Part shown: piece by piece, positions 9,363 to 16,618 of the stretch | How positions within the stretch are numbered: the first letter of the stretch is position 1 | Layout of the letters: each line of letters begins with the position of its first letter | NCBI GenBank assembly: GCA_965215945.1 | Contig: CBDCFC010000038.1 | Location: forward strand, 1-35,774 | Direction: 5' to 3' | From: JAHEKD01 sp965215945 | GTDB taxonomy: Bacteria > Pseudomonadota > Gammaproteobacteria > Arenicellales > JAHEKD01 | Length of the DNA: 35,774 bases | Made by a program: the position numbers and the translations under genes | Notes under the pieces: model-generated | The model's database searches: none | Told to the model about the DNA's origin: nothing | The model's input: only the letters and a program-made list of their open reading frames with translations

Positions 9363-9394
9363 TCAACAATCCTTTTGAATAGTTATTTGAAAAT

Positions 9395-9450
9395 ATCACA
9401 AAGTTGTGATGCGTTGATTATAACGAATATCTACATTTGACGAAACGTTT
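9395..9450 (-). promoter_or_regulatory. Promoter/operator region of the sugar ABC operon
   Basis: Upstream of the malE-like start on the minus strand lie a consensus TATAAT (9417-9422) and, just downstream of it, a perfect inverted repeat ATCACAA-AG-TTGTGAT (9395-9410). A second palindrome AAACGTTT (9443-9450) with a central CG, as in LacI-family operators, lies upstream near the expected -35. This placement suggests repression by a local sugar regulator. The regulator itself is not in the window. Confidence 0.5.
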
Positions 9451-9484
9451 AAGTTAGCCAATTTGCACAATCTTTAATGAGGGT

Positions 9485-9811
9485 TTATTCATCTTCTTGT
9501 GGACAGAGTTGGCGCAGGTATTTCCATGTATAAATCCCGGTTTGGTGATTGTCATCCCAGACAGGCTGTAAGGCATAATTGCCAACGGGGTGCAAGGCTT
9601 TTACATCATAGGAGCGTACGGGTTTGAGTTCTAACAAATTATCTGGCGCGAACTTCTCCCCCATGAATTGATGTCCACCGCGACATTCCACACAAGGACA
9701 GGCTTCACGGAGATGGTCGAGTGGGTATTGGCAATGGGTGTCGTCGTCCCATGTGATTTCGAGGACACTCTCTGATTTATTGAGTGTAATGGCTTTGGGT
9801 TTTGGTGACAT
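9485..9811 (-). CDS. DUF971 (GBBH-like N-terminal domain) protein
   Basis: A 108-residue protein that is a single DUF971 domain: LEITWDDDTHCQYPLDHLREACPCVECRGG near the N-terminus with its Cys cluster, then VGNYALQPVWDDNHQTGIYTWKYLR. The domain occurs free-standing and at the N-terminus of gamma-butyrobetaine hydroxylase, and in some bacteria fused or linked to Mrp/ApbC iron-sulfur carriers. The Cys-rich segment may bind metal. It lies between the sugar operon and the kinase gene, from which it is divergently read. Specific function unknown. Confidence 0.85.
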   Translation of the reverse strand: MSPKPKAITLNKSESVLEITWDDDTHCQYPLDHLREACPCVECRGGHQFMGEKFAPDNLLELKPVRSYDVKALHPVGNYALQPVWDDNHQTGIYTWKYLRQLCPQEDE

Positions 9812-9917
9812 ACTTCAACCTTCTTTATTTCATTTGTCTATCATCATACGAGACAGATGTCCGATGGAGAAGAGTGCCATATGTTATACTCGAACAAATT
9901 ATTGGAATTCATCTATC

Positions 9918-10595
9918 ATGAGAGAAATGACCAATCCGTTAGAACGGCGCAACGTTGAATTAACGATCTTGAATCGCATTGCAGAAGCCTTGAATTATGA
10001 GGTGGATTTACCCCGCGCCTTGCAATCGGCACTGGAAAATATTGTGAAGCTGTTTGATTTGAATACGGGTTGGATTTATCTGTTGGAAGCTGAAACGAAG
10101 AAATATTATGTGGCGGCAACCTTGCATTTACCCCCTGCGCTTGCCAATCATCCCCGTCGTTTGGGCGGGACGTGTTATTGTTTGGATACGTATAGAGATG
10201 GTGATATGGATGGTGCGGCGAATATCAATGCCATAACTTGTTCTCGGTTGAAGGGGCTGAAAGAAGGCACAGAGGGCTTGCGTTACCATGCCAGCATCCC
10301 GCTTTATACGCAGACACAACAATTGGGTGTGCTGAATGTGGCGAGTACAGATTGGCGAGAGATTGCGGATGATGATTTGCGCTTACTCCATACAGTTGGT
10401 GATTTATTGAGCATTGCCATCCAACGGGCGCGTCTGTTCCAGAAGAGCAAAGAAATTGGAGCCATTAATGAACGCAATCGTCTGGCACGTGAGATTCATG
10501 ACACCATCGCACAAGGATTAGTTGCCATCACACTCCAACTTGAAACAGCGGATGCCCTACTCGAAGGTGATGCCGATAAAGCAAATATCCGATAA
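9918..10595 (+). CDS. GAF-domain sensor histidine kinase, C-terminally truncated
   Basis: About 225 residues. A GAF domain (about 30-172) carries the GTCYC...CSRL cysteine pattern seen in Chloroflexota GAF sensors and is followed by the HisKA_3 helix NERNRLAREIHDTIAQGL with phospho-acceptor His at about residue 194. The family continues for another 130-150 residues with a second helix and the HATPase_c domain. Here the frame stops a few residues later, after DKANIR, so it cannot bind ATP and is probably inactive if real. The cut coincides with the change of base composition and gene character in the window. The start is 9918 or 9927; a longer frame from 9738 would run into the divergent DUF971 gene and is not credible. 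Confidence 0.8.
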   Translation: MREMTNPLERRNVELTILNRIAEALNYEVDLPRALQSALENIVKLFDLNTGWIYLLEAETKKYYVAATLHLPPALANHPRRLGGTCYCLDTYRDGDMDGAANINAITCSRLKGLKEGTEGLRYHASIPLYTQTQQLGVLNVASTDWREIADDDLRLLHTVGDLLSIAIQRARLFQKSKEIGAINERNRLAREIHDTIAQGLVAITLQLETADALLEGDADKANIR

Positions 10596-10858
10596 ACCTC
10601 TGTGTCAATAACTCGTATTTCTAACGACTCCATAAACTCACTCATTATGTCATTCTTTCAAAATTTAAGCTGAAGCAGGCTTGGACTAGATGCATTCTTT
10701 ATCCGGTCTCGACTTCGCTAAGCGACAAAACTATCTACCAGATGATTCGTTCTCTATTGTTCAGGCCTGTCAGGGTATGGATGCTGGACAGGCCGAATTC
10801 AACGTGCTTCTGAATAAGCGTGATGACCGCTGCAGCTACTAAGCAATTGGAAATGCCT
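10596..10858. other. Gap at the apparent join; no convincing gene
   Basis: This 263-base stretch lies between the truncated kinase and the TRAP gene. It holds an 8-bp inverted repeat GGCCTGTC/GACAGGCC (10764-10771 and 10787-10794) with a 15-base loop and no T-run. A 50-codon plus-strand frame (10690-10842) has no good ribosome-binding site, and I do not recognise its product. TRAP membrane genes (dctQ, dctM) would normally follow dctP on the minus strand here; they are absent. The join is probably at its left edge. Confidence 0.5.
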
Positions 10859-11845
10859 TTAACCACCCGCCCGGATCTTTTCGAGTTCTTGCATGATAGT
10901 GGCATGAATACCTTCACTCCACTCGGGGAACTCGCCATAGACAGGGGCTGTTAGTTCATTGAATGCAGCCGTGTCGGATTCAACGAAGGTCACGCCTTGT
11001 TCTTCAAGCTTTCCGATATATTCTTCATCAAGCTTGACCAGGTTAGCATTGTTTGATTCGGCGCCTGCCTCAATTTCTTCCATGACAATTTGTTGCTGTT
11101 CCGCTGACAGTTTATCCCAGACTTGGGGTGAAATATAAAGGCCGACAGTCCCAAGAAAATGTTTGGTCAATGACATGACCTTGGCAACTTCGTAAATTTT
11201 GGTGCCATACATAGTCAGAATCGAGCCTTCCAGTCCATCAACGACGCCTTGTTGCACACCGGCATAAGTCTCCGGGAAGGGAAGCGCTGTGGGAGAAGCC
11301 CCCATGGCCTGTAAAGTACTGATGAAAAGCTGGCTTTTGGGAACACGGATCTTAAGACCTTCCAAGTCAGCAGGTGATTTAATGTCTTTATTAGTAATCA
11401 TGTGCCTGAAGCCAAACATGTAATCAGCATTCAAGATTTTGATGCCTTTTTCTTCCAACTGTGCAGTCAACTCGGCAACCAGATCAGTGTCCATCATGGC
11501 GACATATTCATCGTAGCTGTCATAAAGCATAGGTCCTGCAAGGGCCGCGAAGTCAGGTACGTAATCACCAGGATAGGTTAAATCTTCAACGGCTATCCAG
11601 TCGGCACCGTTTACAACTTGTTCAAGATTATCTTTATAAACCGGTAACTGACCACCCGGGAATACCGTGATGTCAACCGAACCTTCAGTGCGCTCGCGAA
11701 TTTTATCAGTAACTTTAATCAGCTCCTGAGTGAGCAGTTCATTTTCAGTGAAAACTAGGCTCATGTTTATTTTGATTGGATCATCAGCAATGGCCTGATA
11801 CGAGATCAGTAGTGCGGCTAAAAATACACGAATGGATTTAATCAT
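10859..11845 (-). CDS. dctP: TRAP transporter solute-binding protein (DctP family)
   Basis: A 328-residue periplasmic protein with a signal peptide (first about 20 residues). It shows the DctP pattern: TVFPGGQLPVYKDNLEQVVNG; GLKIRVPKSQLF, whose Arg is the usual carboxylate clamp; MGASPTALPFPETYAGVQQG; and VVDGLEGSILTMYGTKIYEV. TRAP binding proteins capture organic acids, ectoine, betaines or similar solutes for a DctQM permease driven by sodium or proton gradients. No dctQ or dctM lies beside it. AGGAAAG precedes the ATG. The substrate cannot be read from the sequence. Confidence 0.9.
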   Translation of the reverse strand: MIKSIRVFLAALLISYQAIADDPIKINMSLVFTENELLTQELIKVTDKIRERTEGSVDITVFPGGQLPVYKDNLEQVVNGADWIAVEDLTYPGDYVPDFAALAGPMLYDSYDEYVAMMDTDLVAELTAQLEEKGIKILNADYMFGFRHMITNKDIKSPADLEGLKIRVPKSQLFISTLQAMGASPTALPFPETYAGVQQGVVDGLEGSILTMYGTKIYEVAKVMSLTKHFLGTVGLYISPQVWDKLSAEQQQIVMEEIEAGAESNNANLVKLDEEYIGKLEEQGVTFVESDTAAFNELTAPVYGEFPEWSEGIHATIMQELEKIRAGG

Positions 11846-11903
11846 TATTCTTTCCTCAAGTAGTTTAATTAATCCTCAAATATAAATGAGGATGGCGTCA
11901 TTA

Positions 11904-11959
11904 ATTTGAATTCGAATTCAAATATAACTAGATTATAGAAGCTTAAGTTCTACGTTCAA
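11904..11959 (-). promoter_or_regulatory. dctP promoter with perfect palindromic operator
   Basis: On the minus strand TTGAAC (11954-11959), 16 bases, then TATAAT (11932-11937) form a good sigma-70 promoter. Eight bases beyond the -10 begins a perfect 20-bp palindrome (11904-11923; core TTGAATTCGAATTCAA), sitting over the expected transcription start as a repressor site would. A 7-bp hairpin (ATCCTCA/TGAGGAT, 11872-11893) follows in the leader. Confidence 0.65.
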
Positions 11960-12012
11960 GTCAGAAAATTGTGCTTTGTAGATGGCCTATGCCTCCACAG
12001 TTCATGTAGGTG

Positions 12013-13383
12013 CTAGTTGACAAGTCTGGTATGCGGATAAGCCGAATACCAACCGAACCAGAATGCGCGGTTAGCGGGTAGGTGAGATAGAACATCGCCT
12101 TTTTCAGATTCAAGTTTGGATTCGGACAAGGTCCAGGCTAATCCATTTTCATCCATGACTTTATGTTCGTGGTCCCATTGTTTGAACCTTAGACCTTTGT
12201 TTTCATAAACCCTGATTGCCCCAGACTTGTCCGTTAATGCAACGAATTCAGTATCTTTAATCTGATCATGATAAATAGGATTTTCAGCCAGGTAATTAAC
12301 ATCAATCGCCAGGGGTTTATCGGGTGCTTGGTTGAAATTTAAGCCTAAAATTTCAGATTTATTATTTAAGCGCTTATCGAGTTTTGGCACATTGAACATT
12401 AAATCGTCTGTGGCGAAATATTGTTGATAAGCCACACCTTCATCATAATTGCGGTTGTGTCCCGTATTCAACGACAAAACTAAACTATCTGGATGGCGTT
12501 TTTTCCATTCACCCCAGGTCGTGGTCACTACATAACGGTGTGGTAATCTAATCCCTTTTCCAACTAACGGCCCGATGACGGGCTCTCCACCAAACGTTGA
12601 CCATAATGATTGTGTGGCTTTGTCGTACATCAGTTTGTTGGAGCGATATAGAAACCCGCTGGTCCCAATTTCATGTCTTTCACCATCAACAACGATGTCA
12701 TAAATAATGACCGTGCCACAAAGAGTGCAATAAACCCCGGCAATAGATTCGCCACCGATTTCGTCAACAAACATTTCATGCCAGGCGAGAATGCGTTTGG
12801 GGTAGGCACGTACATCGCCATTAACCTCCACTCCAAAAACTATATCAGAATTATTCAGGTAATCAGCCTGATTGGCTTTAATCATTTCGGGTTGTCGCAA
12901 TGGGGGGATCCCATCTTGTTTAACCCCACCCCAGCGCACTTCATCCAGGCGAATGATTATTTCCCTGTCGTTGGAAAAATAGCCAGCAAAGGGCTCATCT
13001 ATTAATCCATATAAAGTGGATTTAAACTTTGCATAGTCTGGGTGAGGTTTGTAATCTAATGACCAGACCCATTCAAACCAGGCATTGGGATCGTATCCAA
13101 AATCCTTGCCGGTGTGTTCGCGCAAAAATTTCATGATATGGCCGTATTGATCCGGGTTGCGAATGAATGTTAATGCCTCCAGAAGCATAGGTGTATAGTC
13201 ATCTTTCCAGGCATTAGCAATTTGTGCTAGTGAGTTAAGTAACTGATTTTGATCTTCGGCTAAGGCGAGATAAATAAAATTTTCAATTTTTGGATGAGGG
13301 GCTTCTTGAGCTTGGGTGGAAAAGCACTGAAAAATGATAGTCAATAGCAAAACAAAACGAAGTCTTGAATTTTTTTTCATCAA
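12013..13383 (-). CDS. DUF3179 domain exported protein
   Basis: A 456-residue protein with a signal peptide (first about 25 residues, ending STQAQ). The long C-terminal region carries the DUF3179 signature: VFGVEVNGDVRAYPKRILAWHEM, GVYCTLCGTVIIYD with its CxxC pair, TSGFLYRSNKLMYDKATQSLW, and a His-rich HPDSLVLSLNTGH stretch. The N-terminal 150 residues are helical and not recognised. The family is widespread but uncharacterised; the Cys pair suggests metal or thiol chemistry in the periplasm. It is read divergently from thrC. Confidence 0.85.
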   Translation of the reverse strand: MMKKNSRLRFVLLLTIIFQCFSTQAQEAPHPKIENFIYLALAEDQNQLLNSLAQIANAWKDDYTPMLLEALTFIRNPDQYGHIMKFLREHTGKDFGYDPNAWFEWVWSLDYKPHPDYAKFKSTLYGLIDEPFAGYFSNDREIIIRLDEVRWGGVKQDGIPPLRQPEMIKANQADYLNNSDIVFGVEVNGDVRAYPKRILAWHEMFVDEIGGESIAGVYCTLCGTVIIYDIVVDGERHEIGTSGFLYRSNKLMYDKATQSLWSTFGGEPVIGPLVGKGIRLPHRYVVTTTWGEWKKRHPDSLVLSLNTGHNRNYDEGVAYQQYFATDDLMFNVPKLDKRLNNKSEILGLNFNQAPDKPLAIDVNYLAENPIYHDQIKDTEFVALTDKSGAIRVYENKGLRFKQWDHEHKVMDENGLAWTLSESKLESEKGDVLSHLPANRAFWFGWYSAYPHTRLVN

Positions 13384-13502
13384 TGCATTTCTGTGGGAAC
13401 CGGATAGTTATGACAGTTAACAGGTTGATTAGTTTTAAAATGATCGTATTTAAAATACAAACATAACTTGTATTACGACTTCTAGCATAGGAGGTGGCTG
13501 GG

Positions 13503-13508
13503 TATAAT
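13503..13508 (+). promoter_or_regulatory. Candidate -10 of thrC promoter
   Basis: A consensus TATAAT 26 bases before the thrC ATG would start the transcript only about 14-18 bases ahead of the start codon, giving a very short leader. A weak -35 (TTCTAG) lies 17 bases upstream. No Shine-Dalgarno sequence is visible in that short leader; the GGAGG at about 13,490 would be upstream of the transcript. Confidence 0.4.
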
Positions 13509-13533
13509 AGCTGGAAAATTTACCAATAGCCCG

Positions 13534-14946
13534 ATGCAATACGTCAGTACACGAGGCGGCATGCCTGCCAAATCTTTTTCGGAAATATTATTAGCTGGAT
13601 TAGCTGATGATGGCGGTTTGTCGATTTGTGAACATTATCCCAAAATCAATCATGAGCAACTAACTGCCTGGCGAAAGCTAAGTTATGCGGAGCTTGCTTT
13701 TGAAATTATTTCCAGATTCGCGACCGATATTCCTGCGGAAGATTTACGGCAGATTATTAATAAAACATATACCACTGAAAAATTTGGCAGTGATGAAATA
13801 ACGCCGTTAACAAAGCTAAACGATGATTTGGCAATCTTGGGTTTATCCAATGGCCCGACACTGGCATTTAAGGATATCGCTATGCAGTTGCTGGGCAATC
13901 TTTTTGAATACATTCTCACAAAAAATGATCAGCAGTTGAATATATTGGGCGCAACCTCCGGCGATACCGGTCCCAGTGCCGAATATGCCATGCTGGGTAA
14001 GTCGCATGTGCGTGTTTTCATGTTGTCGCCACATCGACGTATGAGTCCGTTTCAGGAAGCTCAAATGTATTCCTTGAATGAGGATAATATATTCAATATA
14101 GCTGTGGAGGGTAGTTTTGATCGGGCACAGGATATGGTCAAGGGCGTCAGTCATGATGCGCAGTTCAAGGCAAAATATAAAATTGGCACGGTAAATTCAA
14201 TCAACTGGGCCAGAGTGACAGCGCAGGTGGTCTATTACTTCAAAGGTTATCTTGCCGCCACCGAAAATAATCAACAAAAAGTTTCATTCACTGTGCCCAG
14301 CGGTAACTTTGGCAATATATACGCAGGTCACATCGCTCGTCAGATGGGATTGCCGATTGAAAATCTGATCCTTGCAACCAACGAGAACAACGTGCTGGAT
14401 GAATTTTTTCGCACGGGCATTTACCGTGTACGTGATGAACAAGATGTGCATATCACTTCGAGTCCATCGATGGATATTTCCAAGGCATCAAACTTTGAAC
14501 GATTTGTTTATGATCTGGTTGGACGAGATCCCGAAATTGTAAGCGAGTTGTGGCATCAAGTCGAAACCGAGGGATATTTTGATTTATCTGATACCGAATA
14601 TTTCAAAAAAATCAACAATTACGGTTTTAAATCCGGTAGCAGCAACCATGCCGACAGAATTGAAATTATCCGAGAGATCAAAAACAAATACGACTTAGTG
14701 ATTGATACACATACGGCTGACGGCATCAAAGTGGCAAAAGAATTTATGCAACAAGGCATCCCAATGATTTGTCTGGAAACAGCACTACCCGCCAAGTTTG
14801 AGGCTACTGTGGTTGAAGCATTAGGGCACAAACCAGACCGGCCAGCCAGCCATGATGGTATAGAAGACAAGCCAAAAAACTATGACATTATGCAACCGAA
14901 TATCGACAACATAAAATCTTATATCGAACAACGAGTCTCAAATTAA
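13534..14946 (+). CDS. thrC: Threonine synthase
   Basis: A 470-residue PLP enzyme that converts O-phospho-L-homoserine to L-threonine in the cytoplasm. It starts with the family N-terminus MQYVSTRGG, which decides the start. The PLP lysine is in GPTLAFKDIAMQ (K113). GATSGDTGPSAEYA forms the phosphate-binding turn and FTVPSGNFGN a conserved later motif. The length matches the long bacterial form. hom and thrB are not nearby, so the gene is not in a thr operon. It converges on an enolase-superfamily pseudogene with 3 bases between the stops. Confidence 0.95.
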   Translation: MQYVSTRGGMPAKSFSEILLAGLADDGGLSICEHYPKINHEQLTAWRKLSYAELAFEIISRFATDIPAEDLRQIINKTYTTEKFGSDEITPLTKLNDDLAILGLSNGPTLAFKDIAMQLLGNLFEYILTKNDQQLNILGATSGDTGPSAEYAMLGKSHVRVFMLSPHRRMSPFQEAQMYSLNEDNIFNIAVEGSFDRAQDMVKGVSHDAQFKAKYKIGTVNSINWARVTAQVVYYFKGYLAATENNQQKVSFTVPSGNFGNIYAGHIARQMGLPIENLILATNENNVLDEFFRTGIYRVRDEQDVHITSSPSMDISKASNFERFVYDLVGRDPEIVSELWHQVETEGYFDLSDTEYFKKINNYGFKSGSSNHADRIEIIREIKNKYDLVIDTHTADGIKVAKEFMQQGIPMICLETALPAKFEATVVEALGHKPDRPASHDGIEDKPKNYDIMQPNIDNIKSYIEQRVSN

Positions 14947-14949
14947 GCC

Positions 14950-15352
14950 TTAAGCTGTCCATTGCATAATCGGTTTTCCTAGAATATCAAGTTTTGGTTT
15001 TATACCTAGTCCTGGTAATTTAGGTACTTTCACTCCGCCATCAATGATTGCCACATCAAATTCAGCAGTAGCGAGTTTGACCATTGCCCTGGTGTCCAAT
15101 ACACATCGCAGGTTACGCTCAGGTACGGTTTGGCTAAGATGCAATACAGCGGCAAAAGCAATATCCGAGCCAACGGTATCCTGAACACTCATTGTTAGCC
15201 CAGCAGCGATACACATATCACGTTGCCGACGACACTTTGTCAGCCCGCCATTTTTTGATATTTTTAATCCGATTCCATCTGCCGCATAAGCGATAAATTC
15301 CGCCCGAATAAGGCAGATCGACCTGAAAAATGTCTATTTTTTCTATTTTCAT
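14950..15352 (-). pseudogene. Enolase-superfamily dehydratase/racemase, internal deletion
   Basis: The N-terminal end MKIEKIDIFQVDLPYSGG (from the ATG at 15352) and a C-terminal end are both clear, but about 230 residues between them are missing and the frame changes at the join (about 15,275-15,290). The C-terminal frame reads ADGIGLKISKNGGLTKCRRQRD, then MCIAAGLTMSVQDTVGSD and the PGLGIKP tail, as in mandelate racemase-like enzymes acting on hydroxyproline-type substrates. The metal-binding Asp/Glu residues and catalytic Lys of the barrel are lost, so it is non-functional. The ATG overlaps the dehydrogenase stop (ATGA), showing a former coupled operon. Which hydroxyproline-type or other substrate the intact gene used is inference. 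Confidence 0.8.
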
Positions 15353-16434
15353 TGTGGCGGCACAAGCACTAACTTGCCAACATGTTTTTTACTTAAAAAG
15401 TCTTCCTGCGCTTGGTGGATTTGTTCCAGCGGATAAGACTTAGCGACAAGAGGTTTTATTTCTCCTCGTTCGATATAACCAATTAAATTCTCAAAAATAA
15501 TATCATCTTGAAATGTTGACCCAAATAAAGATATATCCTTCAAATAAAGAGTTCGTACATCAAACTCTACAATTGGCCCGGCTATGGCGCCTGCAGTGAC
15601 GTAACGGCCACCGCGTCTGAGAATTTCAAGGAAGGAGGGCCAAGCAGGCCCAGCGACAAGATCGATAACGACATCAACACATTCCTTGCCTAGTTCATCG
15701 ACTAGATCTGCATTGCGATCAACCACTTGATCAGCGCCAATATCCAGCACTTGCTGTTGCTTATCTTTTCCGCACATCGCGATTACATAAGCACCACGTC
15801 TTTTGGCTAGTTGTACAGCAGCGGAGCCCACGCCGCCTGACGCACCCGTAATCAAAACGCCTTCGGCTATGACATCAGCTCTATGTAGCATTCCCTCTGC
15901 GGTGGAATATGCACATGGAATCGACGCTAATTCCACATCTGTCCAATCGCACTCGACTTTATGTGTTTCGCTAGCCGGGGCTTTGGCATATTGGGCAAAG
16001 CCACCGTCGCACTCCGAACCAAAAGTCCAACATTTAAACGGTTCATAGTTAACATAGCTTCTGAGCATATTTCGAACCAGGACACGTTCACCGATTCGGG
16101 ACGAATCAACATTATCTCCCACTGCGACAATATGACCGCAACAATCGGCGCCTTGAATACGCGGAAATTGAAGTGTTTCACCCGACCAGGAACCGTCAAC
16201 ATCCTCGGCTTCTTGAAAACCTGCTTTACCGCCGGAATTCGTACTGCCTGTTACCGCTTTTGAATACCAGGCAATACGTGTATTAATATCTGTATTGTTA
16301 ATCCCTGCAGCAGCTACTTTGATTAAGACTTCATCAGCATCGGGAGTGGGTGTTGGAACATCATTTCTAAGTTCTAGTTTATCCAGGCCTCCGTGGCCGG
16401 TGAGTACAACAGCAGTCATTCTTTCTGGAATCAT
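15349..16434 (-). CDS. MDR-family (zinc alcohol dehydrogenase / quinone oxidoreductase-like) NAD(P)-dependent oxidoreductase
   Basis: A 361-residue medium-chain dehydrogenase. The GroES-like N-terminal domain contains RIQGADCCGHIVAVGDNV, and the Rossmann domain begins VLITGASGGVGSAAVQLAKRRGA. The NAD(P) glycine motif is GASGGVG. The classic structural-zinc Cys cluster is not obvious, so it may be a zinc-free or single-zinc member. The gene is first in a two-gene unit with the deleted enolase-superfamily gene and is read away from the MttB-like gene, suggesting a shared catabolic role. Substrate unknown. Confidence 0.85.
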   Translation of the reverse strand: MIPERMTAVVLTGHGGLDKLELRNDVPTPTPDADEVLIKVAAAGINNTDINTRIAWYSKAVTGSTNSGGKAGFQEAEDVDGSWSGETLQFPRIQGADCCGHIVAVGDNVDSSRIGERVLVRNMLRSYVNYEPFKCWTFGSECDGGFAQYAKAPASETHKVECDWTDVELASIPCAYSTAEGMLHRADVIAEGVLITGASGGVGSAAVQLAKRRGAYVIAMCGKDKQQQVLDIGADQVVDRNADLVDELGKECVDVVIDLVAGPAWPSFLEILRRGGRYVTAGAIAGPIVEFDVRTLYLKDISLFGSTFQDDIIFENLIGYIERGEIKPLVAKSYPLEQIHQAQEDFLSKKHVGKLVLVPPQ

Positions 16435-16618
16435 TGTTTATGGTATTTTCTATAATGCTTTTTTGAGTCTACAAAATTTTTTCCGCAGATTTAATTATTA
16501 TTTAAACAATTTAACTTCTCTAAAAATCCTGTCATGATATTCTTTCAAGCGGTTAGATGACTAAAGACCGTCAATTGATATTTACATCTTAGAGAAAATA
16601 TCTCAAACCAATCAGACC

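Noticed and set aside
9738..9917. Upstream extension of the GAF kinase to an earlier ATG
   Set aside because: It would overlap the start of the divergent DUF971 gene and adds sequence with no GAF-kinase character.
10735..10938. A minus-strand 67-codon frame after dctP
   Set aside because: It overlaps the 3' end of dctP in another frame and resembles no TRAP membrane subunit.
12673..13005. Plus-strand 110-codon frame inside the DUF3179 gene
   Set aside because: It is the antisense shadow of a well-supported gene and carries no recognisable motif.
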